Assembly (NCBI GenBank): GCA_021820825.1
Contig: JAKADD010000148.1
Span: 1-6,287, forward strand
Source: Bacillota bacterium
Lineage (GTDB): Bacteria > Bacillota > Bacilli > Alicyclobacillales > SLC66
DNA: 6,287 nucleotides
Direction of reading: 5' to 3'
In this document: one piece after another, positions 6,287 to 6,287 of the stretch
Layout: each line of letters opens with the position of its first letter
How positions within the stretch are numbered: the stretch's first letter is position 1
Notes under the pieces: generated by a model
Seen by the model: the letters and a program-made list of their open reading frames with translations, nothing else
The model's database searches: none
Told to the model about the DNA's origin: nothing
Program-made: the position numbers and the translations under genes

Positions 6287-6287
6287 A

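Overview
The window is an ordinary chromosomal segment of an endospore-forming Firmicute of moderately high G+C. Every gene lies on the minus strand. Read in the direction of transcription (right to left) the order is: a partial small membrane protein, nadK, argR/ahrC, recN, spoIVB, spo0A, and a partial DUF4912-domain gene. The argR-recN-spoIVB-spo0A order is a classic Bacilli arrangement, and the argR product has the same length and N-terminal KGQR as Bacillus AhrC. A nadK just upstream of argR, the base composition and the DUF4912 neighbour suggest an Alicyclobacillaceae-type lineage. That genus-level placement is inference; spore-forming Bacilli is well supported.

Right part (about 2906-6287): the 3' end of an unrecognised gene with one C-terminal membrane segment stops 14 bases before nadK. 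nadK, argR and recN follow with gaps of 37 and 13 bases and no terminator, so they are probably one transcript entering from outside the window. They make NADP, the arginine repressor and the SMC-like DNA repair ATPase RecN. A degenerate 8-bp tandem repeat crosses the nadK stop codon. A 155-base gap then separates recN from spoIVB.

Middle part (657-2905): spoIVB encodes the forespore-secreted S55 serine protease that triggers pro-sigma-K processing. It ends at a strong intrinsic terminator (1632-1669). A 120-base control region follows, with good Spo0A boxes and a sigma-H-like promoter, and then spo0A, the master response regulator of sporulation. spo0A ends at a second hairpin terminator (606-637).

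Left part (1-605): directly after the spo0A terminator there is a sigma-A-like promoter whose spacer is mostly two tandem 12-bp repeats, then a DUF4912-family gene that runs off the left edge. No mobile element, CRISPR array, tRNA or rRNA was seen, and no plus-strand gene is supported. I found no clearly new system. The items most worth a second look are the repeat-bearing promoter next to spo0A, the octamer repeat at the nadK end, and the small membrane protein upstream of nadK.
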